A stretch of DNA of 35,050 nt from Novosphingobium sp. UBA1948 (GTDB lineage Bacteria; Pseudomonadota; Alphaproteobacteria; Sphingomonadales; Sphingomonadaceae), in assembly GCA_002336765.1 (NCBI GenBank), contig DDES01000146.1:1-35050 (forward strand), written 5' to 3'. The translations under genes and the position numbers were made by a program. Each line of letters starts with the position of its first letter. The first letter of the stretch is position 1. The notes beneath the pieces were generated by a model. That model was not told the origin of the DNA and searched no databases. It saw nothing but the letters and a program-made list of their open reading frames with translations. This document shows, one piece after another, positions 15,934 to 23,647 of this stretch.

Positions 15934-17711
15934 TGCGTTTTTACCCGAGCCTGCTGCGCGTTGCCATCCGCCGTCCGTCCGTCGCCGCGCAGGCGCTCTA
16001 TTGGCATGTCACCGGCAAGAAACTGCGCGCGCGCAACATGCTGCGCCTATCGCGCTCGCAAAGTCCGGGCGCCTATCGGGACTGGATGCGCCACCGCGAG
16101 CGTCTGGCGGAAAGGCTGGAACAGGCCCGCGCCGATTTGGCTACATGGGATCATGCACCCCGCCTGTCGGTGATCCTGCATCACGGCGCGAACGAGACCA
16201 CCGCCGATCTCGAACGCCGCCTCGCCGCTTTGGAGGCGCAGATCTATCCCGACTGGGAGCTGGTGCTGGTCCCCTCGCGATCAAGCCTGCCCACCCGCAG
16301 CCCCGCCGCGCCGCGCATCGCGCTGGTGGCCAGCCGTACCGACCATCCGGCCAAGGCGCTGGCGCTGGGCATTGAGGCGGCCAGTGGTGACTATGTCCTA
16401 CCGTTGGGCGGCGATGTCGTGCTCGCGCCTGACGCCCTGTATCAATTCGCCCGCGCCCTGCGCGACAATCCGCAGGCCGATGTGCTCTATGGCGACGAGG
16501 ACCGGCTGGTGCCCCGTCTGCGACCTGGCCTCAAACGGGTGCAGCCGTGGTTCAAACCGGCATGGAACGCGGAACTGTTTCTGGCGCAGGATTACCTCTC
16601 CGCCTGTTGCCTGTTGCGGCGCGAGGCCGCGCTGGGCGAACCGCCAGCCCATCCCGCGCTCGACGGGGCGGCGCTCTATGCGCTGCTGCTGCGGCTGACC
16701 GACCGCAAGGGTGCGGTGCATGTGCCCCATGTGCTGGCCCATCGCACGGCGCCCAGAGACGATGGTCCCGAGCTGCGCGCCAGCCGGTTGCTGGCGCTGG
16801 GCCAGCATGTGGGGCCGCGCGGTGGCACCGCCCGCGAGGGCCCCTTTGGCAACACGCTGGTCGAATGGCCCCTGCCCTCGCCCGCGCCGCTGGTCAGCAT
16901 CATCATTCCCACGCGCGACCATGTAGCCCTGCTCAAGACAGCGGTGGGCGGGGTGCTGACCGGCACGCGCTACCGCAACGTCGAGGTGCTGATCGTCGAC
17001 AATGGCAGCGTAGAGCCGGAAACGCTGGCCTATCTGGAGCGGGTTGCGGGGAATCCTCGGGTGAAAGTGATCCGCCACGACGCGCCCTTCAACTATTCCG
17101 CGCTCAACAATCTGGCAGCAAAGCAGGCGGCAGGCGACTATCTGTTGCTGCTCAACAACGATGTCGAAGTGGTGGACGAGGACTGGCTGGGCTGGCTGAT
17201 GCGACAGGCGGTTCGAGAGGGTGTTGGCGCGGTAGGCGCCAAGCTGCTCTATGACGATGGCAGCATCCAGCACGCAGGCGTGGTGATCGGCATGGGGGAC
17301 GCGGCGGGCCATGCGCATCGCTTCCTCAAATCAGGCGAGGAGGGCTATTTCGCCCGCGCCCATTTGCCGCATCAGGTGTCCGCCGTTACCGGCGCCTGCC
17401 TGCTCGTGGAGCGCGCCAAATTCGAGGCCGTGGGCGGGTTGGACGAGGCTGGCTTTGCCGTGGCCTTCAACGATGTCGACCTGTGCCTCAAGCTACAGGC
17501 AGCGGGGTGGCGCAATATTTACGAACCGCGCGCCGTGATGATCCACCACGAAAGCAAATCCCGCCCCAAGGACCACCGCCCCGATCAGCTAGCCCGCTGG
17601 CGCAGAGAGCTTGACCTGCTGCAAAACCGCTGGGGCACGGCGGGGTATGTGGATCCGGTGCATCACAGGGCGTTGGATCGGCGACAGGAGAGTTTTCATA
17701 TCAGGCTTTAG
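15933..17711 (+). CDS. Tandem-domain GT2 family glycosyltransferase, 592 aa
   Basis: The start ATG 15933 overlaps the preceding stop. Residues 77-270 form a diverged GT-A-like domain (RLSVILHHGANETTADLE ... SGDYVLPLGGDVVLAPDALYQFARAL ... DVLYGDEDRL). Residues 318-560 form a canonical GT2 domain: LVSIIIPTRDHVALL, EVLIVDNGS, GDYLLLLNNDVEVVDEDWL (metal-binding-type NND at 408-410), VTGACLLVERAKFEAVGGLDE and FNDVDLCLKLQAAGWRNIYEP, ending with IHHESKSRPKD. In the first domain the DxD position reads GGD, so it may be structural or have a different donor. Such two-domain enzymes commonly build repeat units or transfer rhamnose or galactose. The real donor is unknown. It is the last gene before the IS block; only 21 nt separate its stop from the IS5 end. 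Confidence 0.85.
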   Translation: MRFYPSLLRVAIRRPSVAAQALYWHVTGKKLRARNMLRLSRSQSPGAYRDWMRHRERLAERLEQARADLATWDHAPRLSVILHHGANETTADLERRLAALEAQIYPDWELVLVPSRSSLPTRSPAAPRIALVASRTDHPAKALALGIEAASGDYVLPLGGDVVLAPDALYQFARALRDNPQADVLYGDEDRLVPRLRPGLKRVQPWFKPAWNAELFLAQDYLSACCLLRREAALGEPPAHPALDGAALYALLLRLTDRKGAVHVPHVLAHRTAPRDDGPELRASRLLALGQHVGPRGGTAREGPFGNTLVEWPLPSPAPLVSIIIPTRDHVALLKTAVGGVLTGTRYRNVEVLIVDNGSVEPETLAYLERVAGNPRVKVIRHDAPFNYSALNNLAAKQAAGDYLLLLNNDVEVVDEDWLGWLMRQAVREGVGAVGAKLLYDDGSIQHAGVVIGMGDAAGHAHRFLKSGEEGYFARAHLPHQVSAVTGACLLVERAKFEAVGGLDEAGFAVAFNDVDLCLKLQAAGWRNIYEPRAVMIHHESKSRPKDHRPDQLARWRRELDLLQNRWGTAGYVDPVHHRALDRRQESFHIRL

Positions 17712-17732
17712 AACACTGCAACTTGGGCAACG

Positions 17733-18499
17733 CTAGGCCGTAGACTCATTAACCCGCAGCCACAGGCGCATTGAGGCGAGTTGGACCATGGCGAGGAAGT
17801 TTTCGGCCAACTTGTCGTAGCGGGTGGCAGCACGGCGGAAGTGCTTCAGCTTCGAGAAAAAGCGCTCGATCAGGTTTCGCTCGCGATAGAGCCATGTGCT
17901 GAGGTAGGGTTTCGGTCGCCGGTTGCCCTTGGGAGGGATGTTGGCGAACGCGCCCTTCTTGCGGAGTGAAGCCCGAATGCGATCCGCATCATAGGGTTTG
18001 TCCGCCAGCACGATTGTTCCAGCGCCTACATGGTCGAGCAGGCCATCTGCAACTTGGCCGTCATGGCTTTGCCCTGCGGTCAGGCTTAGCCGAATGGAGA
18101 TACCTTGCCCGTCAACGACGACGTGGATTTTGGTCGTGAGCCCACCTCGGGAACGACCGAGACAATGATCTCGATCCCCCTTTTTGCCGTCGCGGCCTGT
18201 TGGTGCGCTCGGATGGAAGTGCTGTCGATCATCTGGATGTCCCCATCATGTGCGGCGGTAATGGCATCCATCATCCGGTCCCAGACGCCAGCCTTTCGCC
18301 ATGGCACAAAGCGGTTGTAGCAGGTGGTGCGCGGACCGTAACGCTCCGGCAGGTCGTGCCAAAGTGCACCGGATCGTAAGACCCAGAAGATGCCATTCAG
18401 CACGTGCCGATCATCGACACGCGGCACGCCTCGCGGCTTGTTGGGAAGCCGCGGCTCGATCACGCGCCACTCGAAGTCGGTTAGGTCATATCGGCTCAT
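17733..18499 (-). CDS. IS5-family transposase, two frames joined by -1 frameshift
   Basis: The first frame (18499 to 18086) encodes the N-terminus MSRYDLTDFEWRVIEPRLP, VLRSGALWHDLPERYGP and MIDSTSIRAHQQAATAK with the first catalytic Asp. The second frame, running to TAG 17733, encodes GRSRGGLTTKIHVVVDG, LTAGQSHDG, VLADKPYDADRIR (second Asp) and NLIERFFSKLKHFRR (Glu). They join by a -1 shift at an A5G5 run (plus-strand 18176-18185), after Lys106, giving a fused product of 255 aa. The joined reading KKGDRDHCLGRSRGG is what IS427-group transposases show. Programmed frameshifting is known in that group, so the element is probably functional rather than broken. Confidence 0.82.
18176..18185 (-). 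other. A5G5 slippery sequence for IS5 transposase frameshift
   Basis: On the minus strand this reads AAAAAGGGGG inside GCAAAAAGGGGGATC. The frame upstream reads Ala-Lys-Arg-Gly. Stepping back one base gives Ala-Lys-Lys-Gly-Asp-Arg-Asp-His, which continues into the conserved transposase core. Confidence 0.75.
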
Positions 18500-18562
18500 G
18501 CCGACGCTGAATCAGAGTTCAGCCCGATTTGAAAGCTGGAAATCACAGTGAACGCATAGGTT

Positions 18563-18592
18563 TGAATAGCCCCTAGATTTCTGGACGCCTTC
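18563..18592 (+). repeat. IS3 left terminal inverted repeat
   Basis: 30 bp, matching the reverse complement of 19751-19780 at all but positions 15 and 21. It carries the CTAG tetranucleotide at 18573-18576 that could be mistaken for an IS5 target site. Confidence 0.85.
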
Positions 18593-18621
18593 TATCCTAA
18601 TTTTGAGGACAGGAGGCGGTG

Positions 18622-18891
18622 ATGGGAAAGCCCAATTTCAGTGATGAGTTCAAGCGCGACGCGGTGGCCCAGATCACCGAGCGCGGGTATCCGGTGGCGG
18701 AGGTTTCCGAGCGGCTCGGCGTCAGTCAGCACTCGCTCTATGCATGGAAGCGGCAGCTGGCCAGGCAAGTATCCGGCGACGCTGGCAAGGATGCCGAGAT
18801 CCGCCAGCTAAAGCACGAGCTGGCTCGGGTGACCGAGGAGCGCGACATCCTAAAAAAAGCCTCTGCGTATTTCGCCAGGGATGCAAAGTGA
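18622..18891 (+). CDS. IS3-family transposase OrfA
   Basis: The 89-aa protein begins at ATG 18622, 5 nt after a perfect AGGAGG. FSDEFKRDAVAQITERGYPVAEVSERLGVSQHSLYAWKRQ is the helix-turn-helix that binds the element ends. A leucine-zipper-like helix follows (AEIRQLKHELARVTEERDILKKA). Near its end, an A7 run at 18852-18858 inside CTAAAAAAAGCC is the expected -1 slippery site for making the OrfAB fusion. The TGA at 18889-18891 overlaps the orfB GTG start. Confidence 0.92.
   Translation: MGKPNFSDEFKRDAVAQITERGYPVAEVSERLGVSQHSLYAWKRQLARQVSGDAGKDAEIRQLKHELARVTEERDILKKASAYFARDAK
18852..18859 (+). other. A7G slippery sequence for IS3 OrfAB frameshift
   Basis: Seven A followed by G in the orfA codons Leu-Lys-Lys-Ala. 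A -1 shift here moves ribosomes from the orfA frame to the orfB frame, the standard IS3 route to the active transposase. Confidence 0.7.
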
Positions 18892-19762
18892 GATACGCGT
18901 TCATTGCCGAGCATCGCGACCGCTTTGGAGTGAGAGCCATGTGCCGCTGCCTCGCCGTGCAGCCCAGCGGTTTCTATGCCTGGCAAAAGAGCCCGCTGAG
19001 CCATCGGGCTCGGGAAGATGCCCGGCAGACCGATCTGATCCGCAAAGCGTGGAACGACAGCGGCAAGGTCTATGGCTACCGCAAGCTGCACGACGACCTT
19101 CTGGATCACGGCGAGACCTGCTGCCCCAACCGCGTTGCGCGATTGACCCGGCTGGCGGGTATCAGGGCCCAGATCGGCTACAAGCGCCGCCCTGGCAGCT
19201 ACGGTGGCAAGCCCTCCCTGGTGGTAGACAACACTCTGGATGGCAGTTCGACGTAGCTGCGCCAGACCGTGCTTGGGTGACAGACATCACCTACATCCGC
19301 ACCTTGGAGGGCTTTGCCTATCTGGCCGTCGTGATCGATCTCTATTCCCGCCGGGTAGTGGGTTGGTCGATGCAAAGTCGGCAGACCACCGAGGTGGTGC
19401 TGCAGGCGCTGCACATGGCGGTATGGCGGCGCAAGCCGAAGCAACGGGTGCTGATCCATTCGGACCAGGGCTCGCAGTTCACCAGCATGGATTGGGCTGC
19501 CTTCATCCGGGCACACAACCTTGAGCACTCGATGAGCCGACGCGGCAACTGCCATGACAATGCCGTCGCCGAGAGCTTCTTCAACCTGCTCAAGCGCGAG
19601 CGCATCCGTCGCCGCACCTACAAAACGCGCGAGGAAGCCAGGCAGGACGTGTTCGATTACATCGAGATGTTCTACAACCCGGTGCGCAAGCAGTTCAGGA
19701 ACGAGATGCTGTCGCCCGTCGAGTTTGAACGGCAGCAGATTTTGAAAGTGGAAGGCGTCTAG
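18888..19762 (+). pseudogene. IS3-family transposase OrfB, broken by a 1-nt deletion
   Basis: The frame opened by GTG 18888 encodes a normal OrfB start (VRYAFIAEHRDRFGVRAMCRCL, then SGKVYGYRKLHDDLL and RRPGSYGGKPSLVVDNTLD) but stops at 19256. From about 19242 the next frame continues the family sequence: QFDVAAPDRAWVTDITYIRT, IHSDQGSQF and NAVAESFFNLLKRE (the DDE triad), to TAG 19760-19762. Restoring one C between GAT (19239-19241) and GGCAG gives Leu-Asp-Arg-Gln-Phe-Asp, as in related elements. The lesion is therefore a single-base deletion, or a sequencing error. If real, the element cannot transpose without help. Confidence 0.88.
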
Positions 19763-19780
19763 AAAACTAGGGGCTATTCA
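19751..19780 (-). repeat. IS3 right terminal inverted repeat
   Basis: Partner of 18563-18592 (28 of 30 identical). The orfB stop codon lies inside it. Confidence 0.85.
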
Positions 19781-20015
19781 CTCTCCGCGAGAAGGGCGCG
19801 TTCACCAATATCCCACCCAAGTCCAATCGCCGGTCAAAACCCTACTTCAGCACTTGGCTCTACCGCGAGCGGAACCTGATCGAACGGTTCTTCTCAAAGC
19901 TGAAGCAATTCCGTCGCATTGCGACCCGCTACGACAAGCTGGCCGAAAACTTCCTCGCCATGGTCCAACTCGCCTCAATGCGCCTGTGGCTGCGCGTTTA
20001 TGCGCTACGGCCTAG
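19781..20015 (+). pseudogene. Truncated IS5-family transposase/element end
   Basis: This is the 3' part of a second IS5 copy in the opposite orientation to the one at 17733. It begins in the region coding for LREKGAFTNIPPKSNRRSKPYFSTWLYRERNLIERFFSKLKQFRR and ends in the same ACGGCCTAG. A one-base difference near 20003 shifts the last codons. Its 5' two-thirds is missing where the IS3 element begins. It differs at many positions from the intact copy except for an identical 55-nt tract (19940-19994 versus 17755-17809). The end lies 2 nt from the kpsT stop codon. No product is expected. Confidence 0.85.
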
Positions 20016-20017
20016 TT

Positions 20018-20665
20018 CTAAAGGCCGACGTAAACCCTCAGACCTTCCTCGAGATCGCTGTACATCGTGCCGTGCCCCTTTTCGAGAACCATCGCCCTGT
20101 CGCAGAACTCGCGGATGAGATCGGCGCTGTGCGAAGCAAGAATAAGGGCTCGATCAGCCCGCTTCTCGAACAGTTCATGTCGACATTTCTGGTGGAAATT
20201 ATGGTCACCCACCAAAATGACCTCGTCGATCAAATAGCAGTCAAACTCGATTGCAAGACTGAGCGCAAAAGCCAGACGCGCCTTCATGCCGGCTGAATAG
20301 GTCTTGACCGGCATCTTCAGCTGGCGGCCAAGTTCCGTGAAGTCTTCAACAAAATCCTTGATGTCGGAATAGTCCTGTCCGTAAATTCGGGCGATGAAAC
20401 GGGCATTGTCGTAGCCGGTCAAACTGCCTTGAAAGCCGCCGCCAAAGCCGAGCGGCCATGACACGGACATGTTGCGAGTGATCTTGCCCGAGGTTGGCAT
20501 CTCGACCCCGCCCAGCAATTTGATCAGCGTGGTTTTACCGGCGCCGTTGCGCCCCAGAAAACCTACATGCTCACCGCGCTGGATCGTGAAATCGAGATTG
20601 CGCAGCACATGCTTGATGCCATGCCCCATCGGATAGGATTTGCAGAGATTTTCGCAGCTTATCAT
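20018..20665 (-). CDS. kpsT: Capsule ABC transporter ATP-binding protein KpsT
   Basis: The 215-aa ATPase powers export of the lipid-linked capsule through KpsM. Walker A GRNGAGKT is at 38-45, a KpsT-type region WPLGFGGGFQGSLTGYDNARF at 70-90, the signature YSAGMK at 123-128, Walker B CYLIDEV at 143-149 with VGD following, and a switch histidine in LASHSADLI. Length matches KpsT (about 215-220), so the IS5 fragment ending 2 nt beyond its stop did not truncate it. ATG 20665 overlaps the kpsM stop (ATGA). It is the last gene of the right-hand minus-strand series. Any native terminator has been replaced by IS sequence. Confidence 0.96.
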   Translation of the reverse strand: MISCENLCKSYPMGHGIKHVLRNLDFTIQRGEHVGFLGRNGAGKTTLIKLLGGVEMPTSGKITRNMSVSWPLGFGGGFQGSLTGYDNARFIARIYGQDYSDIKDFVEDFTELGRQLKMPVKTYSAGMKARLAFALSLAIEFDCYLIDEVILVGDHNFHQKCRHELFEKRADRALILASHSADLIREFCDRAMVLEKGHGTMYSDLEEGLRVYVGL

Positions 20666-21444
20666 TCGACCACCATCGTGCGCCGTACACGACGGCACAA
20701 AGCGAGCCCAAGCAACATGAGTGGCAAAATCACCGTCAGCGGAAAAAACAGATCATATTGGGGCGCGACGGCTGGTCCGAAAATGCCCGAGCGCATCATC
20801 TCCATAGCATGCACCGGTGGTGAATAGGACACTACCCGCGCAAAGGAGCGCGTCAGCCAAGACGCCATGAAAAATGTCCCCGAAAACGGAACCATCATAT
20901 AGACTGTGACCGGAAAAACCTTTTCCACAATGTCCGACATCTCGCTCAATGCAGCACAGATCAGACACACCGACAGGGTAAAAAGCCCCCAGTAAAGCCA
21001 GCCCAGCATGAACACCGACATATCGGTGGGCACGGGAAACTCACTCACCGCGATCAACAGGCTGGCTATGAAAATGTAGGCCATGGAGTGGCCGATAAAC
21101 TCTATGATAAAGCGCACCAACACCAGATCCAGAATCTTGACCTGCCGATGATACAGCAGGCTGGCATTGGCAGTCAAAGCACCTACCGACCGCGAAATCG
21201 ACGTGCGAAACAAAACCAAGGGAATATAGCCGGTCGCCACAAAGGCTATCACGCTGATCCCGTGATCCATCGCCCCCTTTTCAAAGCGCCAGAGAATACC
21301 AACCAGCACTGCAAAGAGCAACGGCTCGACCATCACCCACAAAAAGCCGATATTCTCGCGCCCGAAGCGGGTAATCAGCTCGCGCACCATCAGCGCCTTA
21401 ACAACCCTTACCTGTATGTCCAGCCCCCGACGCAGCGGTGTCAT
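20662..21444 (-). CDS. kpsM: Capsule ABC transporter permease KpsM
   Basis: The 260-aa protein has about six membrane helices (FLWVMVEPLLFAVLVGILW, ISVIAFVATGYIPLVLF, FIGHSMAYIFIASLLIAV, MLGWLYWGLFTLSVCLICAAL, FPVTVYMMVPFSGTFFMAS, LFFPLTVILPLMLLGLALC). The N-terminus VVKALMVRELITRFGRENIGFLW is the usual ABC-2 polysaccharide permease entry. It forms the inner-membrane channel with KpsT. The start is 2 nt from the kpsE stop and the end overlaps the kpsT start. Confidence 0.95.
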   Translation of the reverse strand: MTPLRRGLDIQVRVVKALMVRELITRFGRENIGFLWVMVEPLLFAVLVGILWRFEKGAMDHGISVIAFVATGYIPLVLFRTSISRSVGALTANASLLYHRQVKILDLVLVRFIIEFIGHSMAYIFIASLLIAVSEFPVPTDMSVFMLGWLYWGLFTLSVCLICAALSEMSDIVEKVFPVTVYMMVPFSGTFFMASWLTRSFARVVSYSPPVHAMEMMRSGIFGPAVAPQYDLFFPLTVILPLMLLGLALCRRVRRTMVVE

Positions 21445-21446
21445 GC

Positions 21447-22562
21447 TTAGTCCTCCGGCGCGTGCTCAAGGATGCCAACCACAAACATCCAAATCACAAA
21501 ATACAGGCACAACGAGGCGACAAACACCGTCAGGATAATTCGCAAGCGATGAGGCAATTCCGGCAGGTCGGGCGTGTTGGGCTCAACCACGCGCTCCAGA
21601 TAGAATTGCTGGCGGATGGCATCGGAACGCGCCTGCTCAAGAAAGGCGTTGGCAGCAGCCAGATTCTGGGTCGCGAACTCCTGCTCGACTAGGCGCTTTT
21701 CGTAGCCCGATAGTTTGCTGGCGATGCCTTGGCTCGTCCCCACAGCCTTGCCCTCCTGTGCGCCGATCTCGCGGGAAATCGCAGCCATTCGAGCGCGCAG
21801 TGCAGGAAGCGCGGGATTGGCAGGTGCGGCGCGCTCCATCTGGTCGATTTGTGCACTGAGCGTTGCACGTTCGGTCTCTAACCGGTTGGCCACCTCCAGC
21901 ACGCCCGAGGCCTGCTTCGCCGGGTCCAGCAGCTTTTCCTCGTTGCGGTAACCACGCAACGCCAAACGCGCCTGCTCGACACGCTCCTGCGCGCGACTTA
22001 CCCGCGTCTCTGCCTCGGATATGCCTTTCGCATAAGCTCGCTGGTTGAGGCTGTTCACGAGATTCTCGCTGAGTGTCAGCAACTTCTCGTCGATCTTCGC
22101 TGCATCGTCAGGGGTAAACGCTCGAACTTTCAGTACAACGACACCTGAATCATGATCGAGCTCGGCGCTGACCATTTTAGAATAGTACCGAAACAGGTTT
22201 TCATCCGCCCGAGACACGAAAGGAGCGGGATAACGCGAAAGCCCATCCACGCCGTCGCGGGCGTAAAGTTGCTCGAGGGGTAAGGCCTTGGCGACCGCCT
22301 GCATCGCAGAGCGCGACCGGATATAGTCCATCACCTCACTTGCCTGCTCTTGCCCAGCGCTCAAACCAGTCGACTGAAACAGGTTGGCAATGGTGGAAAC
22401 CTGCCCGCCACGCTGGTTCGGCGCCTTGATAACGAAACGCGCCTCGGAAACATATTGATCGCTGGCGATGAGCCCGTAGTAGATCATCGACAACAGGGTT
22501 GGGACCACAACAGCCAGAAAAAACCAACGGTTGCGACGCACATGCTGCATCAACCCCATCAT
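21447..22562 (-). CDS. kpsE: Capsule export inner-membrane/periplasmic protein KpsE
   Basis: The 371-aa polysaccharide co-polymerase/membrane-fusion-type protein links KpsM/T to the outer-membrane OPX protein. It has an N-terminal membrane helix (WFFLAVVVPTLLSMIYYGLIA), then DQYVSEARFVIKAP, typical of KpsE. A periplasmic helical region follows (INSLNQRAYAKGISEAETRVSRAQERVEQ and further), and a C-terminal helix (IILTVFVASLCLYFVIWMFVVGI). I use ATG 22562, which has a GGAGA site 9 nt upstream. A GTG at 22571 is in frame but abuts that site. The preceding 128-bp gap holds a GTTCCG/CGGAAC palindrome at 22681-22694. Confidence 0.93.
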   Translation of the reverse strand: MMGLMQHVRRNRWFFLAVVVPTLLSMIYYGLIASDQYVSEARFVIKAPNQRGGQVSTIANLFQSTGLSAGQEQASEVMDYIRSRSAMQAVAKALPLEQLYARDGVDGLSRYPAPFVSRADENLFRYYSKMVSAELDHDSGVVVLKVRAFTPDDAAKIDEKLLTLSENLVNSLNQRAYAKGISEAETRVSRAQERVEQARLALRGYRNEEKLLDPAKQASGVLEVANRLETERATLSAQIDQMERAAPANPALPALRARMAAISREIGAQEGKAVGTSQGIASKLSGYEKRLVEQEFATQNLAAANAFLEQARSDAIRQQFYLERVVEPNTPDLPELPHRLRIILTVFVASLCLYFVIWMFVVGILEHAPED

Positions 22563-22699
22563 CTCAAACACTCTCCATTCCGATCCAAGCGACCCTTATC
22601 CCTCTCAGGGACCAATCCACAAATCGCTTAGGCGCTTGCCCCCTAAAAGGCAACCAAACCGCCCCCCAGATTGGCCGCCTGTTCCGGTCGGAACCACAC
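22563..22699 (-). other. Gap between GT2 gene and kpsE with small hairpins
   Basis: Besides the kpsE ribosome-binding site, this stretch holds an inverted repeat GTTCCG-GT-CGGAAC at 22681-22694 just after the GT2 stop, and TTGCC/GGCAA at 22636-22653. Neither is followed by a T-run on the minus strand, so they are not clear intrinsic terminators. They could limit read-through or stabilise a processed kpsEMT message. An export-operon promoter could lie here, but none was identified. Confidence 0.3.
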
Positions 22700-23647
22700 T
22701 CAATCCCTCACAAATTGCAGAATGGATTCACGCAAAGCGAGGTCGGCAAGATAGATTTCCTCTGGATTGAGAATGCCCATCCGCCTCATTTGACCGATGT
22801 GCCAGTAAAGCAGCCAGAAAATATGGTCATTGCCTTGCAAATTGAAGGATTCAAGGAAAGCCAAATGGTTAGCCGCCACCTGCTCAGGCGCAACATTGGG
22901 CAACAGGCGATCAACGAATCGGTCGATGTTAGCGGCAAGGACCCAGCACACTTCGAACAGCATCCATTTGCGATTGCTCGAAATCGTGTTGGAGCCGTGT
23001 ATGCGATATTTCATCAGAGCTGCAGGAAGATTGACACAGCGATATTGTGAGCAGATGCGCAACAGAAAATCCCAGTCATGGGCAAATCGCAAATTGCGCA
23101 TAGCCCCCGCCTGTTCATACACTTGGCGACGGAACATCATGTTCGATGTGGTCGACACGAAATTCGCCATCAGGGCATTCAGCGCATAATCATCGGTTCC
23201 TGCAAAACTGGCTACCTTGTTCGCGATAGGCCAAGGGTCCATGTTGAGCCACCCCATCTTGGTGCCCAGAGGTTTGCTATCGACATCGACCACCTCGATC
23301 CAACTGGAGACCAGCATCAACGCCTCGTCAGCCTCGAAAGCCTCCATGCATCGGGAGAAACGCTCCGGGTGGTACTCGTCGTCGGAATTGAGAATAGTTA
23401 GAAACTCACCCCTAGCCATCGCAAGGCCACGGTTGATCGTGTTGTGCGCCCCGCGATTTTCCTGCTGAATATGGATAATTCGAGGATCACGGGCAGCGTA
23501 GGCCGCCAGAATTGCATTCGATCCATCTTTGGAACCGTCGTCAATCACGATCAGCTCCCAATCGGCAAAACTTTGCGCCAATACACTATCTACGCAACGC
23601 TCGATGAATTTTTCGTGGTTATAGCTGGGAATAACAACACTGATCAT
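22700..23647 (-). CDS. GT2 family glycosyltransferase, 315 aa
   Basis: A single GT-A domain of the inverting GT2 family: MISVVIPSYNHEKFIERCVDSVLAQSF, ELIVIDDGSKDGS, RGAHNTINRGLAMARGEFLTILNSDDEYHPE (nucleotide-sugar/metal-binding SDDE), then FAHDWDFLLRICSQ. No membrane segment is evident, so it should act at the cytoplasmic face. Its start overlaps the SDR gene stop (ATGA). Donor and linkage cannot be predicted. The local DNA is markedly less GC-rich than the left operon. Confidence 0.88.
   Translation of the reverse strand: MISVVIPSYNHEKFIERCVDSVLAQSFADWELIVIDDGSKDGSNAILAAYAARDPRIIHIQQENRGAHNTINRGLAMARGEFLTILNSDDEYHPERFSRCMEAFEADEALMLVSSWIEVVDVDSKPLGTKMGWLNMDPWPIANKVASFAGTDDYALNALMANFVSTTSNMMFRRQVYEQAGAMRNLRFAHDWDFLLRICSQYRCVNLPAALMKYRIHGSNTISSNRKWMLFEVCWVLAANIDRFVDRLLPNVAPEQVAANHLAFLESFNLQGNDHIFWLLYWHIGQMRRMGILNPEEIYLADLALRESILQFVRD

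Larger units (their letters stand above)
17733..18562 (-). mobile_element. IS5-family (IS427-like) insertion sequence
   Basis: An IS copy transcribed on the minus strand. Its transposase-stop end reads ...ACGGCCTAG, with the TAG stop at 17733-17735. A related sequence ends in the same bases at 20015, which supports this as the element end. The transposase-start end is not resolved: it lies between 18500 and about 18572, where the IS3 element begins. If CTAG at 17733-17736 and 18573-18576 were a target duplication, the element would be 836 bp. That CTAG, however, also belongs to the IS3 terminal repeat, so this is not proven. Confidence 0.75.
18563..19780 (+). mobile_element. IS3-family insertion sequence, 1218 bp
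   Basis: The element is bounded by 30-bp inverted terminal repeats matching at 28 of 30 positions (18563-18592 and 19751-19780). Each starts TGAATAGCCCCTAG and continues to GACGCCTTC. The TGAA..GCCCC pattern resembles known IS3-group ends. It contains orfA and orfB in the usual overlapping arrangement. The flanking bases (GGTT on the left, CTCT on the right) do not form a target duplication, so the element's surroundings were rearranged after insertion. The left neighbour is the 5' side of an IS5 copy and the right neighbour is a headless IS5 fragment. Confidence 0.88.

Noticed and set aside
18086..18499. IS5 transposase as a disrupted pseudogene
   Set aside because: The two frames join exactly through a -1 shift at an A5G5 run, the pattern expected of programmed frameshifting in this IS group.
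17733..18576. CTAG at both ends of the IS5 copy as a target-site duplication
   Set aside because: The right-hand CTAG is inside the 30-bp IS3 terminal repeat and recurs at its other end, so it cannot be attributed to IS5. It is kept only as an alternative in the element entry.
19919..20296. Plus-strand frame running from the IS5 fragment into kpsT
   Set aside because: It only continues the IS remnant's alternate frame into sequence antisense to kpsT.
22563..22571. GTG at 22569-22571 as the kpsE start
   Set aside because: It directly abuts the GGAGA ribosome-binding site. ATG 22562 has a proper spacing of 9 nt.
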